Below are positions 1 through 11,810 of a stretch of 64,000 bases of DNA, in pieces. How positions within the stretch are numbered: position 1 is the stretch's first letter; every line of letters starts with the position of its first letter. The notes beneath the pieces are model-generated. The model searched no databases, was not told the origin of the DNA, and worked only from the letters and a program-made list of their open reading frames with translations. Both the position numbers and the translations under genes were made by a program. The DNA lies in NCBI RefSeq assembly GCF_030534315.2, contig NZ_CP130558.2, positions 2,408,501 through 2,472,500 on the forward strand, written 5' to 3'. The DNA is from Thermoanaerobacterium sp. CMT5567-10. Lineage in GTDB: Bacteria > Bacillota > Thermoanaerobacteria > Thermoanaerobacterales > Thermoanaerobacteraceae.

Positions 1-1
1 A

Positions 2-412
2 CATGAATTAGAAGAAGAGAGAAGGCTGTGCTATGTTGGCATAACTAGGGCGAAAGAAAGGCTTTTCATGACATATGCCAGAACTAGAAATTTATACGGA
101 AAACCTCAATACAATACAGCCTCAAGGTTTATAAATGAAATACCTCAGGACTTAATTGTAGAGTATGACAAAGGTGCGATTAAAAGAAACGATTATGAGT
201 CAGTTTCATCATATATAAATACATTTGCTAGAAAAGCTAATGATAAAGCCAACTATAACCCAGGTGATAAGGTAGAGCATAAGTTGTGGGGAATTGGTAC
301 AGTAGTAAATGTAGAAGGTATTGGAGAAGATCGAGAGTTAACTGTTGCATTTCCAAACGTAGGCATAAAGAGATTGTCTTTAAAGTACGCACCAATTAGA
401 GCTATTTCATAA
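2..412 (+). CDS. pcrA: ATP-dependent DNA helicase PcrA/UvrD, C-terminal part
   Basis: The reading frame enters from the left edge, so only the last 136 residues are visible. It opens with the superfamily 1 helicase motif VI (LCYVGITRAKERL), which contacts ATP, and ends with the PcrA-type C-terminal tail GDKVEHKLWGIGTVV, a Tudor-like RNA-polymerase-binding region in Bacillus PcrA. PcrA is a 3'-5' helicase used in repair and in clearing recombination and transcription conflicts. It sits 14 bases before ligA, so the two repair genes are probably cotranscribed; this pairing is common in Firmicutes. Confidence 0.93.
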   Translation, partial: HELEEERRLCYVGITRAKERLFMTYARTRNLYGKPQYNTASRFINEIPQDLIVEYDKGAIKRNDYESVSSYINTFARKANDKANYNPGDKVEHKLWGIGTVVNVEGIGEDRELTVAFPNVGIKRLSLKYAPIRAIS

Positions 413-420
413 GGCGGTGA

Positions 421-2406
<1,986 letters not shown>

Positions 2407-2479
2407 TAAAATTAACTAAATGGTGCTTTTTTGAATTAAATATGTGAAGTGAATTAAAGATTTGAAAGGGTGTGTATGT

Positions 2480-2767
2480 ATGTCTATAACAAAAGACGAG
2501 GTTATCCACGTCGCAAAGCTGGCTAGGCTTAAGTTTACTGATGAGGAATTGGAAAAGTATTCACATCAGCTTGATAACATCATAAAATATGTAGACAAGC
2601 TAAATGAATTAAATACAGACGATGTTGAACCTACGGCGCATATTGTGCCAATCAGTAATGTTTTTCGTGAAGATGAAGTTATGCCTTCGATGGACAGGGA
2701 AAAAATCTTGATGAATGCGAAAGAAAAAGAAGATGGATGCTTTAAAGTACCAAAGATAATTGAGTGA
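2480..2767 (+). CDS. gatC: Asp-tRNA(Asn)/Glu-tRNA(Gln) amidotransferase subunit C
   Basis: Small scaffold subunit of the GatCAB complex, which amidates mischarged Glu-tRNA(Gln) and Asp-tRNA(Asn). An in-frame TTG exists 18 bases upstream, but the ATG chosen here has GAAAGGGTG at a good distance and gives the usual 95 residues (VIHVAKLARLKFTDEEL at the N-terminus is typical). It is first of three tightly packed genes gatC-gatA-gatB. Confidence 0.94.
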   Translation: MSITKDEVIHVAKLARLKFTDEELEKYSHQLDNIIKYVDKLNELNTDDVEPTAHIVPISNVFREDEVMPSMDREKILMNAKEKEDGCFKVPKIIE

Positions 2768-2777
2768 GGTGGGTTGA

Positions 2778-4247
2778 ATGGAATTACATGAATTAAAAAT
2801 ACATGAGCTGCATGACCTTCTTAAAAATAAGGAAGTAAGTGCTGTAGATGTAACTAAAGCGTATTTAGAAAGGATCAAGGAAGTTGAGCCACAAGTTGAT
2901 GCGCTTATTTCTATTACGGAAGAATATGCATTAAAAAAAGCAGAAGAAGCAGATAAGATGATCCAGGATGGTAACATAAACGATCTAACAGGAATACCTG
3001 TGATTATAAAAGACAATATGTGCACAGAAAACATAAGAACTACTTGTGCATCGAAAATGCTGGAGGATTTTGTACCACCTTATAATGCAACAGTAGTCGA
3101 GAATCTTAGCAATCTTGGTGCTGTCATGGTAGGAAAAGCCAATCTAGATGAATTTGCAATGGGCTCATCTACTGAAAATTCTGCTTTTAAGACTACGAAG
3201 AATCCTTGGGATTTGTCTAGAGTACCTGGAGGTTCATCAGGTGGTTCTGCTGCATCTGTTGCTGCAGATGAATGTGCGTTTTCACTTGGGTCTGATACGG
3301 GTGGATCCATAAGACAGCCTGCATCTCTTTGCGGTGTCGTTGGAATGAAGCCTACATATGGTCTTGTGTCAAGGTATGGTCTTGTTGCATTTGCGTCCTC
3401 TCTAGATCAAATAGGACCGCTTACAAAGGATGTTACAGACTGCGCAATAGTGCTAAATGCTATTGCTGGGCACGATCCAAAAGATTCTACATCTGTTGAT
3501 AAGATGAGAAAGAAAGACTATAAAGAGTTTTTAAAAGATGATATTAAAGGCATTAGGATAGGATATTCTAAAGAGTTTTTTGGAGAAGGACTGGATGACG
3601 GTGTTAGAGAATCTATCGAGTCGTCTTTAAAGATATTTGAAAGTTTAGGTGCCGAAGTAAAAGAGATAAGCCTTCCTTATCTTGATTATGCACTTGCTGC
3701 ATACTACATAGTTTCATCCGCTGAAGCAAGTTCAAACTTAGCTAGATACGATGGTATAAGGTATGGGCATGTAGCGACAAATTATGAAGATTTAATCGAC
3801 ATGTACATGGTGTCTAGAAGTGAAGGGTTCGGGAAAGAAGTAAAGAGAAGGATTATGCTGGGCACATATGCATTAAGTTCTGGTTATTATGATGCATACT
3901 ACAATAAAGCATTAAAAGTGAGAACTCTCATAAAAAAGGATTATGAAAAAGCTTTTGAAGATGTGGATGTCATCGTTGGACCTACATCTCCTACAACTGC
4001 ATTTAAGATAGGTGAGAGGGTTGAAGATCCATTGGCAATGTATCTTGCTGATGTATATACAGTTCCGGTAAATATTGCGGGGCTTCCTGGCTTATCGCTT
4101 CCATGTGGTCTATCAAATGATTTGCCAGTTGGTCTTCAGATTGTTGGAAGACATTTTGACGAAGGAGTAGTATTGAATGCAGCGTACGCATTTGAAAAAG
4201 CTTGCAATTTTAACGCAAAACCAAGTTTCAAAGGTGGTGCTAGATAA
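2778..4247 (+). CDS. gatA: Asp-tRNA(Asn)/Glu-tRNA(Gln) amidotransferase subunit A
   Basis: Amidase subunit that hydrolyses glutamine and supplies ammonia to GatB. The 489-residue protein shows the amidase signature: the Ser-cisSer-Lys triad is represented by IKDN (Lys near residue 78), GGSSGGSAA and [18 protein letters not shown] precedes the ATG. Its stop codon overlaps the gatB ATG by one base (TAATG), which implies translational coupling. Confidence 0.97.
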   Translation: MELHELKIHELHDLLKNKEVSAVDVTKAYLERIKEVEPQVDALISITEEYALKKAEEADKMIQDGNINDLTGIPVIIKDNMCTENIRTTCASKMLEDFVPPYNATVVENLSNLGAVMVGKANLDEFAMGSSTENSAFKTTKNPWDLSRVPGGSSGGSAASVAADECAFSLGSDTGGSIRQPASLCGVVGMKPTYGLVSRYGLVAFASSLDQIGPLTKDVTDCAIVLNAIAGHDPKDSTSVDKMRKKDYKEFLKDDIKGIRIGYSKEFFGEGLDDGVRESIESSLKIFESLGAEVKEISLPYLDYALAAYYIVSSAEASSNLARYDGIRYGHVATNYEDLIDMYMVSRSEGFGKEVKRRIMLGTYALSSGYYDAYYNKALKVRTLIKKDYEKAFEDVDVIVGPTSPTTAFKIGERVEDPLAMYLADVYTVPVNIAGLPGLSLPCGLSNDLPVGLQIVGRHFDEGVVLNAAYAFEKACNFNAKPSFKGGAR

Positions 4248-5677
4248 TGAATTATGAAGCAGTTATAGGTCTTGAAGTACATGCTGAGCTTCTTACAAAG
4301 ACGAAGATTTTTTGCAGTTGTACAACGGAGTTTGGCGGTGAACCTAATACACATGTTTGTCCTGTGTGCTTAGGACTACCAGGTACTTTGCCTGTTTTAA
4401 ATAAAAAAGTAGTAGAGTATGCCGTAAAGGCAGGACTTGCCTTAAACTGCGAAATATCCAAATTTAGTAAAATGGATAGAAAAAATTATTTTTATCCAGA
4501 TTTGCCGAAAGCGTATCAGATTTCACAGTATGACCTTCCTTTGTGTAAAAACGGATATGTGGAGATTGAAACATCGGATGGTGTTAAAAAGAAAATCGGC
4601 TTAACAAGGATACATATTGAAGAAGATGCAGGTAAGTTAATGCATGAAAACATTGATGGCTCTTTAGTAGATTACAACAGGACTGGTGTCCCACTTATAG
4701 AGATAGTGTCTGAGCCTGATATGAGGACGCCAGAAGAAGCTTATCTTTATTTGACGAAGCTTAAAAGCGTTCTTGAGTATTCTGAAGTATCAGACTGCAA
4801 AATGCAGGAAGGTTCTCTCAGAGTCGATACAAATGTATCGGTGCGACCTGTAGGCAGCAATGAATTTGGAACGAAAATCGAGCTTAAAAACCTTAATTCA
4901 TTTAAAGCTGTTCAAAGGGCATTAGAATACGAAATTAAAAGGCAGATAAAGCTAATTGAGAATCGAGAGAAAATTGTGCAGGAAACTCGCCGTTGGAATG
5001 AGCAGAAAGGCGTTACAGAGTCTATGCGCTCAAAAGAAGAAGCACATGACTATAGGTATTTCCCAGAACCTGATCTCGTACCTATAATAGTATCTGATGA
5101 ATGGAAAGAAGAGATAAGAAAATCGCTTCCAGAAATGCCTGAGTATAAGAAAGAAAGGTTTGTTTCACAATATGGAATTCCAGAGTACGATGCATCTGTA
5201 ATAACATCGTCGAAGCCATTGGCTGATTTCTTTGAAAAGTGCGCTTTGGAGTACTCATCGGCAAAGATAATAAGCAATTGGATAATGGGGGAAATGATGA
5301 GGCTTTTAAAGGAGACTGGAAAAGAAATTGATGAAGTGCCGATTAAGCCCCATCAGATGGCTTCTCTTCTAAATCTTATAGATAATGGTACCATAACCGG
5401 ATCGATAGCTAAGACTGTATTTGAAGATATGTTTATGACAGGTAAGAATCCAGAAGAGATCGTAGAGGAGAAAGGCTTAAAACAGTTAAGCAACGAGGAT
5501 GAGTTGAGAGAAATTGCTATAAAAGTCATAAAAGACAATCCTAAGTCTGTTGAAGATTATAAAAATGGTAAAGACAAAGCGATAGGTTTCCTTGTAGGGC
5601 AAATGATGAAAGCTACTAAAGGCAAAGCAAATCCGCAACTGGCAAATAAACTTTTGAAGGAAGAACTTTCAAAATAA
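4247..5677 (+). CDS. gatB: Asp-tRNA(Asn)/Glu-tRNA(Gln) amidotransferase subunit B
   Basis: Kinase/transamidase subunit that binds the misacylated tRNA. The N-terminus [13 protein letters not shown] and the two zinc-site CxxC-like pairs (FCSC...CPVC at residues ~22-42) are characteristic. The C-terminal GatB/YqeY domain ends with [14 protein letters not shown]. At 476 residues it is full length. It ends the gatCAB operon; a hairpin terminator follows 22 bases after the stop. Presence of GatCAB suggests that Gln-tRNA is made by the indirect route, although the partner synthetases are not in the window. Confidence 0.97.
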   Translation: MNYEAVIGLEVHAELLTKTKIFCSCTTEFGGEPNTHVCPVCLGLPGTLPVLNKKVVEYAVKAGLALNCEISKFSKMDRKNYFYPDLPKAYQISQYDLPLCKNGYVEIETSDGVKKKIGLTRIHIEEDAGKLMHENIDGSLVDYNRTGVPLIEIVSEPDMRTPEEAYLYLTKLKSVLEYSEVSDCKMQEGSLRVDTNVSVRPVGSNEFGTKIELKNLNSFKAVQRALEYEIKRQIKLIENREKIVQETRRWNEQKGVTESMRSKEEAHDYRYFPEPDLVPIIVSDEWKEEIRKSLPEMPEYKKERFVSQYGIPEYDASVITSSKPLADFFEKCALEYSSAKIISNWIMGEMMRLLKETGKEIDEVPIKPHQMASLLNLIDNGTITGSIAKTVFEDMFMTGKNPEEIVEEKGLKQLSNEDELREIAIKVIKDNPKSVEDYKNGKDKAIGFLVGQMMKATKGKANPQLANKLLKEELSK

Positions 5678-5697
5678 ATATTACTATTTTTAAAAAA

Positions 5698-5736
5698 ACA
5701 GGCATACAATATCAATGGTGTTGTATGCCTTTTAAA
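5698..5736 (+). terminator. Rho-independent terminator after gatB
   Basis: Perfect ten-base arms AGGCATACAA (5700-5709) and TTGTATGCCT (5721-5730), followed by TTTAAATTT. The remaining stretch up to the first oppA contains a candidate promoter and a leader described separately; I see no gene in it larger than a 15-codon reading frame. Confidence 0.8.
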
Positions 5737-5818
5737 TTTAATATAATTTCAGAATATACTAAAAAATACAAGATAGTAGTAGTATATAAACAATTTTCAC
5801 TGAATTTCTGATATATAC

Positions 5819-5847
5819 TTGTTTAGCAAAACACATGGTGATATAAT
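5819..5847 (+). promoter_or_regulatory. Candidate sigma-A promoter of the first oppA
   Basis: TTGTTT (5819-5824), 17-base spacer, TATAAT (5842-5847). This would give a leader of about 200 bases before oppA. The -10 box is consensus and the -35 box is weak, so this is a reasonable guess rather than a firm call. Confidence 0.45.
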
Positions 5848-6056
5848 AAGTAAAAATCATTGTAAACTGTTTTAAGCCATTACATTTCTTAAAATTTCAA
5901 TTTCAGAATTGTACTACAAAGTTTGGTACAGTTTTAATTGCAGGCAAAAAGTTGTTTTTAAAACATATTTATATATATAGCTGGGGGTGAGAGATGAGAA
6001 CTCGTTGGGGGGAAGTAGAGTTTGTAAACCACATTTTTTAAAGGGAGGAAATTTTG

Positions 6057-7736
6057 ATGAAAAGAAGAAATTGGTTAGCATTATTGTTGACATTAGTATT
6101 AGCTCTGTCAGCATTGTTGGCAGGATGCTCAGCAAATAATAATGGTACACAAAGCAAAAGCAATAGTGATACAAGCAAACAAACAGCAAAAACTGATGAG
6201 CAAGTTATAAATCTAAATTTAAGAGCTGATCCACCTAACTTAAATCCTTTCACTTCTACAGATATGGCATCATTTGACGTTTTAAATGATGTCTTAGATG
6301 GCTTAGTAAGGTATGATAAAAATGGAGAAATCAAGCCGGGTTCAGGTCTTGCAAAGAGCTGGGACATATCAAGTGATGGTCTCACTTATACATTCCACTT
6401 GAAAGATGGGATAAAGTGGAGCGATGGAAATCCAATAACAGCGCAAGATTTTGAGTATTCTTGGAAAAAAGTTTTAGATCCTAAGACAGCATCACAATAT
6501 GCGTATCAATTTTTTTACATCCAAGGTGCTGAAGAATACAACTCAGGAAATGGCACGGCAGACCAAGTAGGGATAAAAGCACTTGATGATAAGACATTAC
6601 AAGTTAAGTTAAAATCGCCGGCACCGCAATTTTTAGGTCTTACTGCATTTGGAACTTATTTGCCGCAGGAAAAGTCCTTTGTTGAAAAAATAGGCGTTGA
6701 TAAACTGGGTAGCAGTCCTGATACATTAGTCTACAGTGGTCCCTTTGTGATTAAAGAGTGGAACCACGATCAAAGCGTTGTGTTAGAGAAAAATCCGAAT
6801 TATTGGGATAAAGACAGTGTCAAGCTAGAAAAAGTTAACTTTTTAATAATAAAAGATGCAAATACACAGGCACAAAACTACGACAATGGAACACTGGATC
6901 AGATGCGCGTGCCCAGTGATTTGATGGAGAAGTATAAAAATACAAAGGAATTTTCAGTAAAGCCTGTTGCAGGAAATTGGTATATACAATTCAATGATAA
7001 AAAAGGAATATTTAAAAATGTAAACATAAGAAAAGCATTTACATTGGCAATTAATAGGAAGGCATTTACAGAGCAAGTTCTTAAAGATGGTTCAATTCCA
7101 GCGATGTCTATTGTTCCACCTGGTGTTCCGGGATATAACAATGAAGATTTTATAAAACAAGATGGTGCACCATTCTTTAAAGATAATGATGTACAGGCTG
7201 CAAAAGATTATTTGAATAAAGGGCTTAAAGAGCTTGGTTTAACGAAATTGCCGACCATAACATTTACTGCAGATGATACGACTGGTGCAAAAAAGGCGTC
7301 TGAGGCGCTTCAACAAATGTGGAAGCAAAACCTTGGCGCAGATGTACAGCTAAAGAATGAAGCATTTAAGATAAGAATTGATGATATGAATAAAGGAAAT
7401 TTCGATATGGTATTGGCAGGATGGAGTGCAGATTACAATGATCCAATGACTTTCCTTGATATGTGGGAGACAGACAATGGCAATAACACTGCATTCTATA
7501 GTAATCCTGAATATGATAAGCTAATTGATCAAGCGAAGGTAACTGGGGACTTAAAACAAAGAAATGATTATATGATTCAAGCAGAAAAGATAGCAATGGA
7601 TGACATGGCAATAGGTCCACTATACTTTCAAGCGTATGCATTGGTCACAAAGAGCTATGTGAAGGACTTGATTGTTCCTACATTTGGAACTGAGTGGGAA
7701 CTTAAGTGGACATATATAGAGGGCAAAAACAAATAA
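6057..7736 (+). CDS. oppA: Oligopeptide ABC transporter, substrate-binding lipoprotein (copy 1)
   Basis: Family 5 extracellular solute-binding protein that captures peptides outside the membrane and delivers them to OppBCDF. A lipoprotein signal (LSALLAGC, lipidated Cys at residue 24) begins the 559-residue protein. Typical SBP_bac_5 segments are visible: LNPFTSTD, SGLAKSWDISSDGLTYTF, and NVNIRKAFTLAINR. The ATG chosen follows AAAGGGAGG at eight bases; a TTG directly upstream is unlikely. It is closely similar throughout to the next gene, so the pair arose by tandem duplication. It has its own terminator and so can be expressed apart from the permease genes. Confidence 0.93.
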   Translation: MKRRNWLALLLTLVLALSALLAGCSANNNGTQSKSNSDTSKQTAKTDEQVINLNLRADPPNLNPFTSTDMASFDVLNDVLDGLVRYDKNGEIKPGSGLAKSWDISSDGLTYTFHLKDGIKWSDGNPITAQDFEYSWKKVLDPKTASQYAYQFFYIQGAEEYNSGNGTADQVGIKALDDKTLQVKLKSPAPQFLGLTAFGTYLPQEKSFVEKIGVDKLGSSPDTLVYSGPFVIKEWNHDQSVVLEKNPNYWDKDSVKLEKVNFLIIKDANTQAQNYDNGTLDQMRVPSDLMEKYKNTKEFSVKPVAGNWYIQFNDKKGIFKNVNIRKAFTLAINRKAFTEQVLKDGSIPAMSIVPPGVPGYNNEDFIKQDGAPFFKDNDVQAAKDYLNKGLKELGLTKLPTITFTADDTTGAKKASEALQQMWKQNLGADVQLKNEAFKIRIDDMNKGNFDMVLAGWSADYNDPMTFLDMWETDNGNNTAFYSNPEYDKLIDQAKVTGDLKQRNDYMIQAEKIAMDDMAIGPLYFQAYALVTKSYVKDLIVPTFGTEWELKWTYIEGKNK

Positions 7737-7743
7737 AACAATT

Positions 7744-7790
7744 AACATGCAAAGCACCGGGGCTTATTCCCCGGTGCTTTGCATGTTTAA
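7744..7790 (+). terminator. Strong terminator after oppA copy 1
   Basis: A perfect 19-base-pair stem (7744-7762 with 7769-7787) around a six-base loop, GC-rich at its top. The tail is only TTTAA, so it could also act as an mRNA 3' stabiliser. It separates the first receptor gene from the rest of the opp cluster. Confidence 0.8.
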
Positions 7791-7862
7791 AAATATTCTT
7801 GCAATTACACGCGGATTTTAATCGATTCTAAAAAATTGCCGAAATAAATTGAAATATTGAGA

Positions 7863-7891
7863 TTGACTCATAATGATGGTATACTTATAAA
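7863..7891 (+). promoter_or_regulatory. Candidate promoter of the second oppA
   Basis: TTGACT (7863-7868), 17-base spacer, TATAAA (7886-7891). It predicts a leader of about 310 bases. That leader contains an AT-rich stem (AAAAATAGCAA at 7903-7913 with its complement at 7943-7953) and the TAGCTGGGGG motif shared with the first oppA leader. No protein-coding gene is visible between 7790 and 8210. Confidence 0.5.
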
Positions 7892-8210
7892 GTATTTAGT
7901 TTAAAAATAGCAATATTTTATGTGAAATTGAATGTAGAAATGTTGCTATTTTTAGAAATAATATTATATTTAAAAAAGGAATGTACAACTTGTATTTTAT
8001 ATGGGATGATAAATTGTAGTTAATACATGAATTTGCGTAAAATTTTGTTATTGATTATTGTTTTTAAATGTTATAAAATTTATATATCTTAAAAATTCAA
8101 TTATCATATAAATCAAAAAATATTAATTACAGGAGGTGTAATTTGTTAGTATAGCTGGGGGAGCTAATTAATTAAATTTATTATTTTTTATTGTATTAGG
8201 AGGAGAAATA

Positions 8211-9851
8211 ATGAAAGGATATAAGAAGATTCTCATAATTGGTTTGGCTATGTTAATCGCACTGAGTGCAGTACTAGCAGGTTGTGGGGGGAGTGCTTCA
8301 AACAGTGCATCAAATAGCGGAAACGATAAACAAGTATTGAATCTTAATTTAACTCAAGAACCACCTACACTCGATCCGCAAAAGGCGACGGATGTGGTTT
8401 CTATTGATATATTAACAGAAATATTAGATGGTTTGACAAGGTACGACAAAGATGGAAAAATAAAGCCTGGTTCAGGCCTTGCTAAGAGCTGGGATATTTC
8501 AAATGATGGACTTACTTATACATTTCACTTAAGAGATGCAAAATGGAGCGATGGGGATCCAATAACAGCACAAGATTTTGAATACGCTTGGAAAAGGGCA
8601 TTGGATCCTAATACAGCTTCACAATATGCATATCAACTATTCTATATAAAAGGCGCAGAAGAATATAATTCAGGAAAAGGTAGTGCCGATCAGGTAGCTG
8701 TGAAAGCACTTGACGACAAGACTCTGCAGGTCACATTAAAAGCTCCTACACCACAATTTCTAGGCCTTACTTCATTTGTAACATATCTACCATTAGAAAA
8801 ATCGGTATATGAAAAATATGGTGATAAAGTTGGTACAGATCCAGATAAATTAGTGTACAGCGGTCCGTTCGTCATTAGCCAATGGAATCATGAGCAGAGC
8901 ATAATTTTAAAGAAGAACAAAGATTATTGGGACAGCAGTAGTGTAAAATTGCAGACTGTTAATTTTTCAATGATAAAAGACAATAATACTTTAGTTCAAA
9001 ACTACGATAACAATACGCTTGATTCCATATTTGTGCCAGGTGATTATATTGATAAATATAAAAATTCAAATGAGTATAGCGACAAGGCATTAGCAACTAA
9101 CTGGTACGTGCAGTTTAATACGAAGAGTCCTGTGTTCAAAAATGCAGATATTAGAAAGGCCTTTACCCTTGCTATTGACAGGAAAGCATTTGTTGAGCAG
9201 GTAACGAAAGACGGTTCTATACCTGCAGAAGCGGTGGTTCCACCAGGTGTTCCGGGGTATAATGGAGATTTTAGAAAAGAAGCAGGTGAGACGTATTTTA
9301 AAGACAATGATGTTGCACAAGCTAAGGAATTGCTGAAAAAAGGGATGGCGGAACTGGGCTTAAGCAAACTTCCTACTATCACATTGCTTGGCGATGATAC
9401 AGATAACGCGAAAAAGTATGATCAAGCACTTCAGCAGATGTGGAAACAAAATCTTGGAGTAAATGTACAGATTCAAAATGTAGCATTTAAAGTAAGGATA
9501 GATATGATGAACAAAGGAAATTATGACATGGTGTTTGCAGGATGGGGTGCTGACTACAACGATCCATTGACATTCTTGGACATGTGGGAAACAAACAATG
9601 GCAATAATACGGCATTTTACAGCAATCCTGAATACGACAAGCTTATTGATGAAGCAAAGGTTAATGGAGATTTAAAATCAAGAAATGATCAGCTTATACA
9701 GGCTGAGAAGATTTTGATGAATGACATGCCGATAGGACCTGTGTATTTCCGAGCAAGAGCTTTTGTTGTAAAACCTTATGTAAAGGATCTGTATTTTCCA
9801 ACATTTGGATCTGACTGGGAATTTAAGTGGGCATATATCCAAAATAATTAG
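8211..9851 (+). CDS. oppA: Oligopeptide ABC transporter, substrate-binding lipoprotein (copy 2)
   Basis: Second peptide receptor, 546 residues, with lipobox VLAGC (Cys 25) and the same SBP_bac_5 landmarks as its neighbour (SGLAKSWDISNDGLTYTF, DIRKAFTLAIDR, FYSNPEYDKLIDEAK). AGGAGGAG sits six bases before the ATG. It is probably the first gene of the transport operon with oppBCDF, separated from oppB by an 86-base gap that carries a strong stem-loop. Two receptors feeding one permease usually broadens substrate range; which peptides each binds cannot be read from sequence. Confidence 0.93.
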   Translation: MKGYKKILIIGLAMLIALSAVLAGCGGSASNSASNSGNDKQVLNLNLTQEPPTLDPQKATDVVSIDILTEILDGLTRYDKDGKIKPGSGLAKSWDISNDGLTYTFHLRDAKWSDGDPITAQDFEYAWKRALDPNTASQYAYQLFYIKGAEEYNSGKGSADQVAVKALDDKTLQVTLKAPTPQFLGLTSFVTYLPLEKSVYEKYGDKVGTDPDKLVYSGPFVISQWNHEQSIILKKNKDYWDSSSVKLQTVNFSMIKDNNTLVQNYDNNTLDSIFVPGDYIDKYKNSNEYSDKALATNWYVQFNTKSPVFKNADIRKAFTLAIDRKAFVEQVTKDGSIPAEAVVPPGVPGYNGDFRKEAGETYFKDNDVAQAKELLKKGMAELGLSKLPTITLLGDDTDNAKKYDQALQQMWKQNLGVNVQIQNVAFKVRIDMMNKGNYDMVFAGWGADYNDPLTFLDMWETNNGNNTAFYSNPEYDKLIDEAKVNGDLKSRNDQLIQAEKILMNDMPIGPVYFRARAFVVKPYVKDLYFPTFGSDWEFKWAYIQNN

Positions 9852-9885
9852 TAATTAAGAATATTTTTGCATATCTTAATGAACT

Positions 9886-9920
9886 TATGGTAATATATGT
9901 GTTACCCATATATTACCATA
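9886..9920 (+). promoter_or_regulatory. Intercistronic stem-loop between oppA and oppB
   Basis: Perfect 14-base-pair stem (9886-9899 with 9907-9920), seven-base loop, no following U-run. Structures like this after a binding-protein gene commonly protect the upstream mRNA from 3' decay, so that receptor is made in excess over permease. That role is inferred. Confidence 0.7.
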
Positions 9921-9947
9921 AATAAATATTAATAGGGGGTGTTTTGG

Positions 9948-10877
9948 TTGCTTAATTACTCATTAAAAAGATTTGTTTACATGTTGATTACCCTCTGGGT
10001 AATTGTAACATTGACATTTTTCTTAATGCACATGATACCAGGCGATCCTTTTACAAGCGAGAAAAAAGTACCAGAGCAAATCAGACAAAACATGCTGGCA
10101 AAATATCACCTTGATAAGCCTTTAATTGTACAGTATGGGTATTATCTTAATAATCTAGTACATGGTGATTTAGGAATATCGCTGAAATACTTAAACAGGA
10201 CAGTTGATGATATAATCAAACAATCTGCACCAGCATCGTTTCAACTTGGTATACAATCTATAATTTTGGGTGTTATTTTCGGCTTGCTTTTTGGTATTAT
10301 TGCAGCATTAAAGCGAGGAGGCGGCTGGGATTATTTTTCTATGTTTCTCGCTATAATAGGTATCTCTGTTCCAAACTTCATTATAGCGACGCTTTTGCAG
10401 CTTTTATTAGCGTCAAAGCTAAGATGGCTACCAGTATCTGGATGGGGTTCATTTAAATATACTATATTGCCGTCTATTGCATTGTCGTTTTCTACATTAT
10501 CAATCATATCCCGTATGATGAGAACAAGCATGCTGGACGTAATTGGGCAAGATTATATAAAAACAGCGAAGGCAAAAGGGCTTTCTCAGCTTCAGATTAT
10601 ATGGAAACACATGGTTAGAAATGCAATTATGCCAGTTGTGACAGTATTAGGTCCATTGATTGCTGGTATCGTTACTGGAACGTTTGTAATTGAGCAAATT
10701 TTCAGCATACCAGGACTTGGAAAGTTCTTTGTTCAGAGTATATACGATGAAGATTATTCTATGATCTTAGGCACAACAATTTTTTACAGTGTAATTTTAG
10801 TAGTAATGATGTTTTTAGTTGACATTGCATATGGACTTATTGATCCTAGAGTAAGGCTGGCAAAAGGAGGAAAGTAA
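9948..10877 (+). CDS. oppB: Oligopeptide ABC transporter permease OppB
   Basis: One of two membrane channel subunits. Six transmembrane helices are apparent, with the binding-protein-dependent transport EAA loop around IGQDYIKTAKAKGLS. I place the start at a TTG six bases after AGGGGGTG; the in-frame GTG at 9939 overlaps that Shine-Dalgarno and is unlikely. This gives 309 residues, usual for OppB/DppB. It is followed one base later by oppC's ATG. Confidence 0.93.
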   Translation: MLNYSLKRFVYMLITLWVIVTLTFFLMHMIPGDPFTSEKKVPEQIRQNMLAKYHLDKPLIVQYGYYLNNLVHGDLGISLKYLNRTVDDIIKQSAPASFQLGIQSIILGVIFGLLFGIIAALKRGGGWDYFSMFLAIIGISVPNFIIATLLQLLLASKLRWLPVSGWGSFKYTILPSIALSFSTLSIISRMMRTSMLDVIGQDYIKTAKAKGLSQLQIIWKHMVRNAIMPVVTVLGPLIAGIVTGTFVIEQIFSIPGLGKFFVQSIYDEDYSMILGTTIFYSVILVVMMFLVDIAYGLIDPRVRLAKGGK

Positions 10878-10878
10878 A

Positions 10879-11796
10879 ATGGTGGATATAAGCAAGGATG
10901 AGTTTGAGATAATTGGTGCTAATGCTTCTGAAAGCCAGTCTATAGTAAGACCAAGTATTAGTTACTGGCAGGATGCATGGCGAAGGCTAAAAATGAATAA
11001 GGTTGCTATGGCTTCTTTAGTTTTTCTGATTTTTCTTGTTTTAATGGCTATATTTGGACCATACATGAGGCCGTTTGACTATGCACATCAAGACTTGTTT
11101 AACACAAATAAACCTTTTTCTAAAGTTCATTGGTTTGGCACAGACTATCTTGGAAGAGATTTATTTGTAAGAGTTTGGATGGGTGCTAGAGTATCATTAT
11201 TTATAGGTGTCACAATTGCCTTTCTTGATGCGGTTATCTGCGTTACTTACGGTGGCATAGCAGGGTATTTTGGTGGTCAAGTCGATAATATAATGATGCG
11301 CATTGTTGATATACTTTATGGCATACCGTACTTGATACTTGTAATACTTTTGATGGTTGTCATGGGCCAAGGTTTGTGGACCATAATAACTGCAATGGTC
11401 ATGACAGGTTGGGTAGGTATGGCAAGGATTGTTAGAGGCCAAGTACTGCAGCTTAAAGAGCAGGAGTTTGTCTTGGCGGCCAAAACGCTTGGAGCAAGTC
11501 CTGGCAGAATAATATTAAGACATTTGATACCAAATGCATTGGGACCAATAATTGTTTCAATGACATTTGATGTTCCAAATGCTATTTTTTCTGAGGCTTT
11601 TTTGAGTTATATAGGCCTTGGCATAAGAGCACCACTTGCAAGTTGGGGTACTCTTGCAAATGATGCAACACAGGTTTTGCTTATGTATCCTATGCAGCTT
11701 TTTATACCTGGATTTTTTATAAGTGTTACAATGCTTGCGTTTAATATGCTTGGTGATGGTTTGAGAGATGCTCTCGACCCGAGACTTCGCCGCTAA
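10879..11796 (+). CDS. oppC: Oligopeptide ABC transporter permease OppC
   Basis: Second channel subunit, 305 residues. The OppC N-terminal domain (SYWQDAWRRLKMNKVAM) precedes the transmembrane region, and the EAA loop is visible at FVLAAKTLGASPGRII. Its ATG follows AAAGGAGG of the oppB end, and oppD begins 14 bases after its stop. All spacing argues for one transcript with oppB, oppD and oppF. Confidence 0.94.
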   Translation: MVDISKDEFEIIGANASESQSIVRPSISYWQDAWRRLKMNKVAMASLVFLIFLVLMAIFGPYMRPFDYAHQDLFNTNKPFSKVHWFGTDYLGRDLFVRVWMGARVSLFIGVTIAFLDAVICVTYGGIAGYFGGQVDNIMMRIVDILYGIPYLILVILLMVVMGQGLWTIITAMVMTGWVGMARIVRGQVLQLKEQEFVLAAKTLGASPGRIILRHLIPNALGPIIVSMTFDVPNAIFSEAFLSYIGLGIRAPLASWGTLANDATQVLLMYPMQLFIPGFFISVTMLAFNMLGDGLRDALDPRLRR

Positions 11797-11810
11797 AGGA
11801 GGTAATGAAT

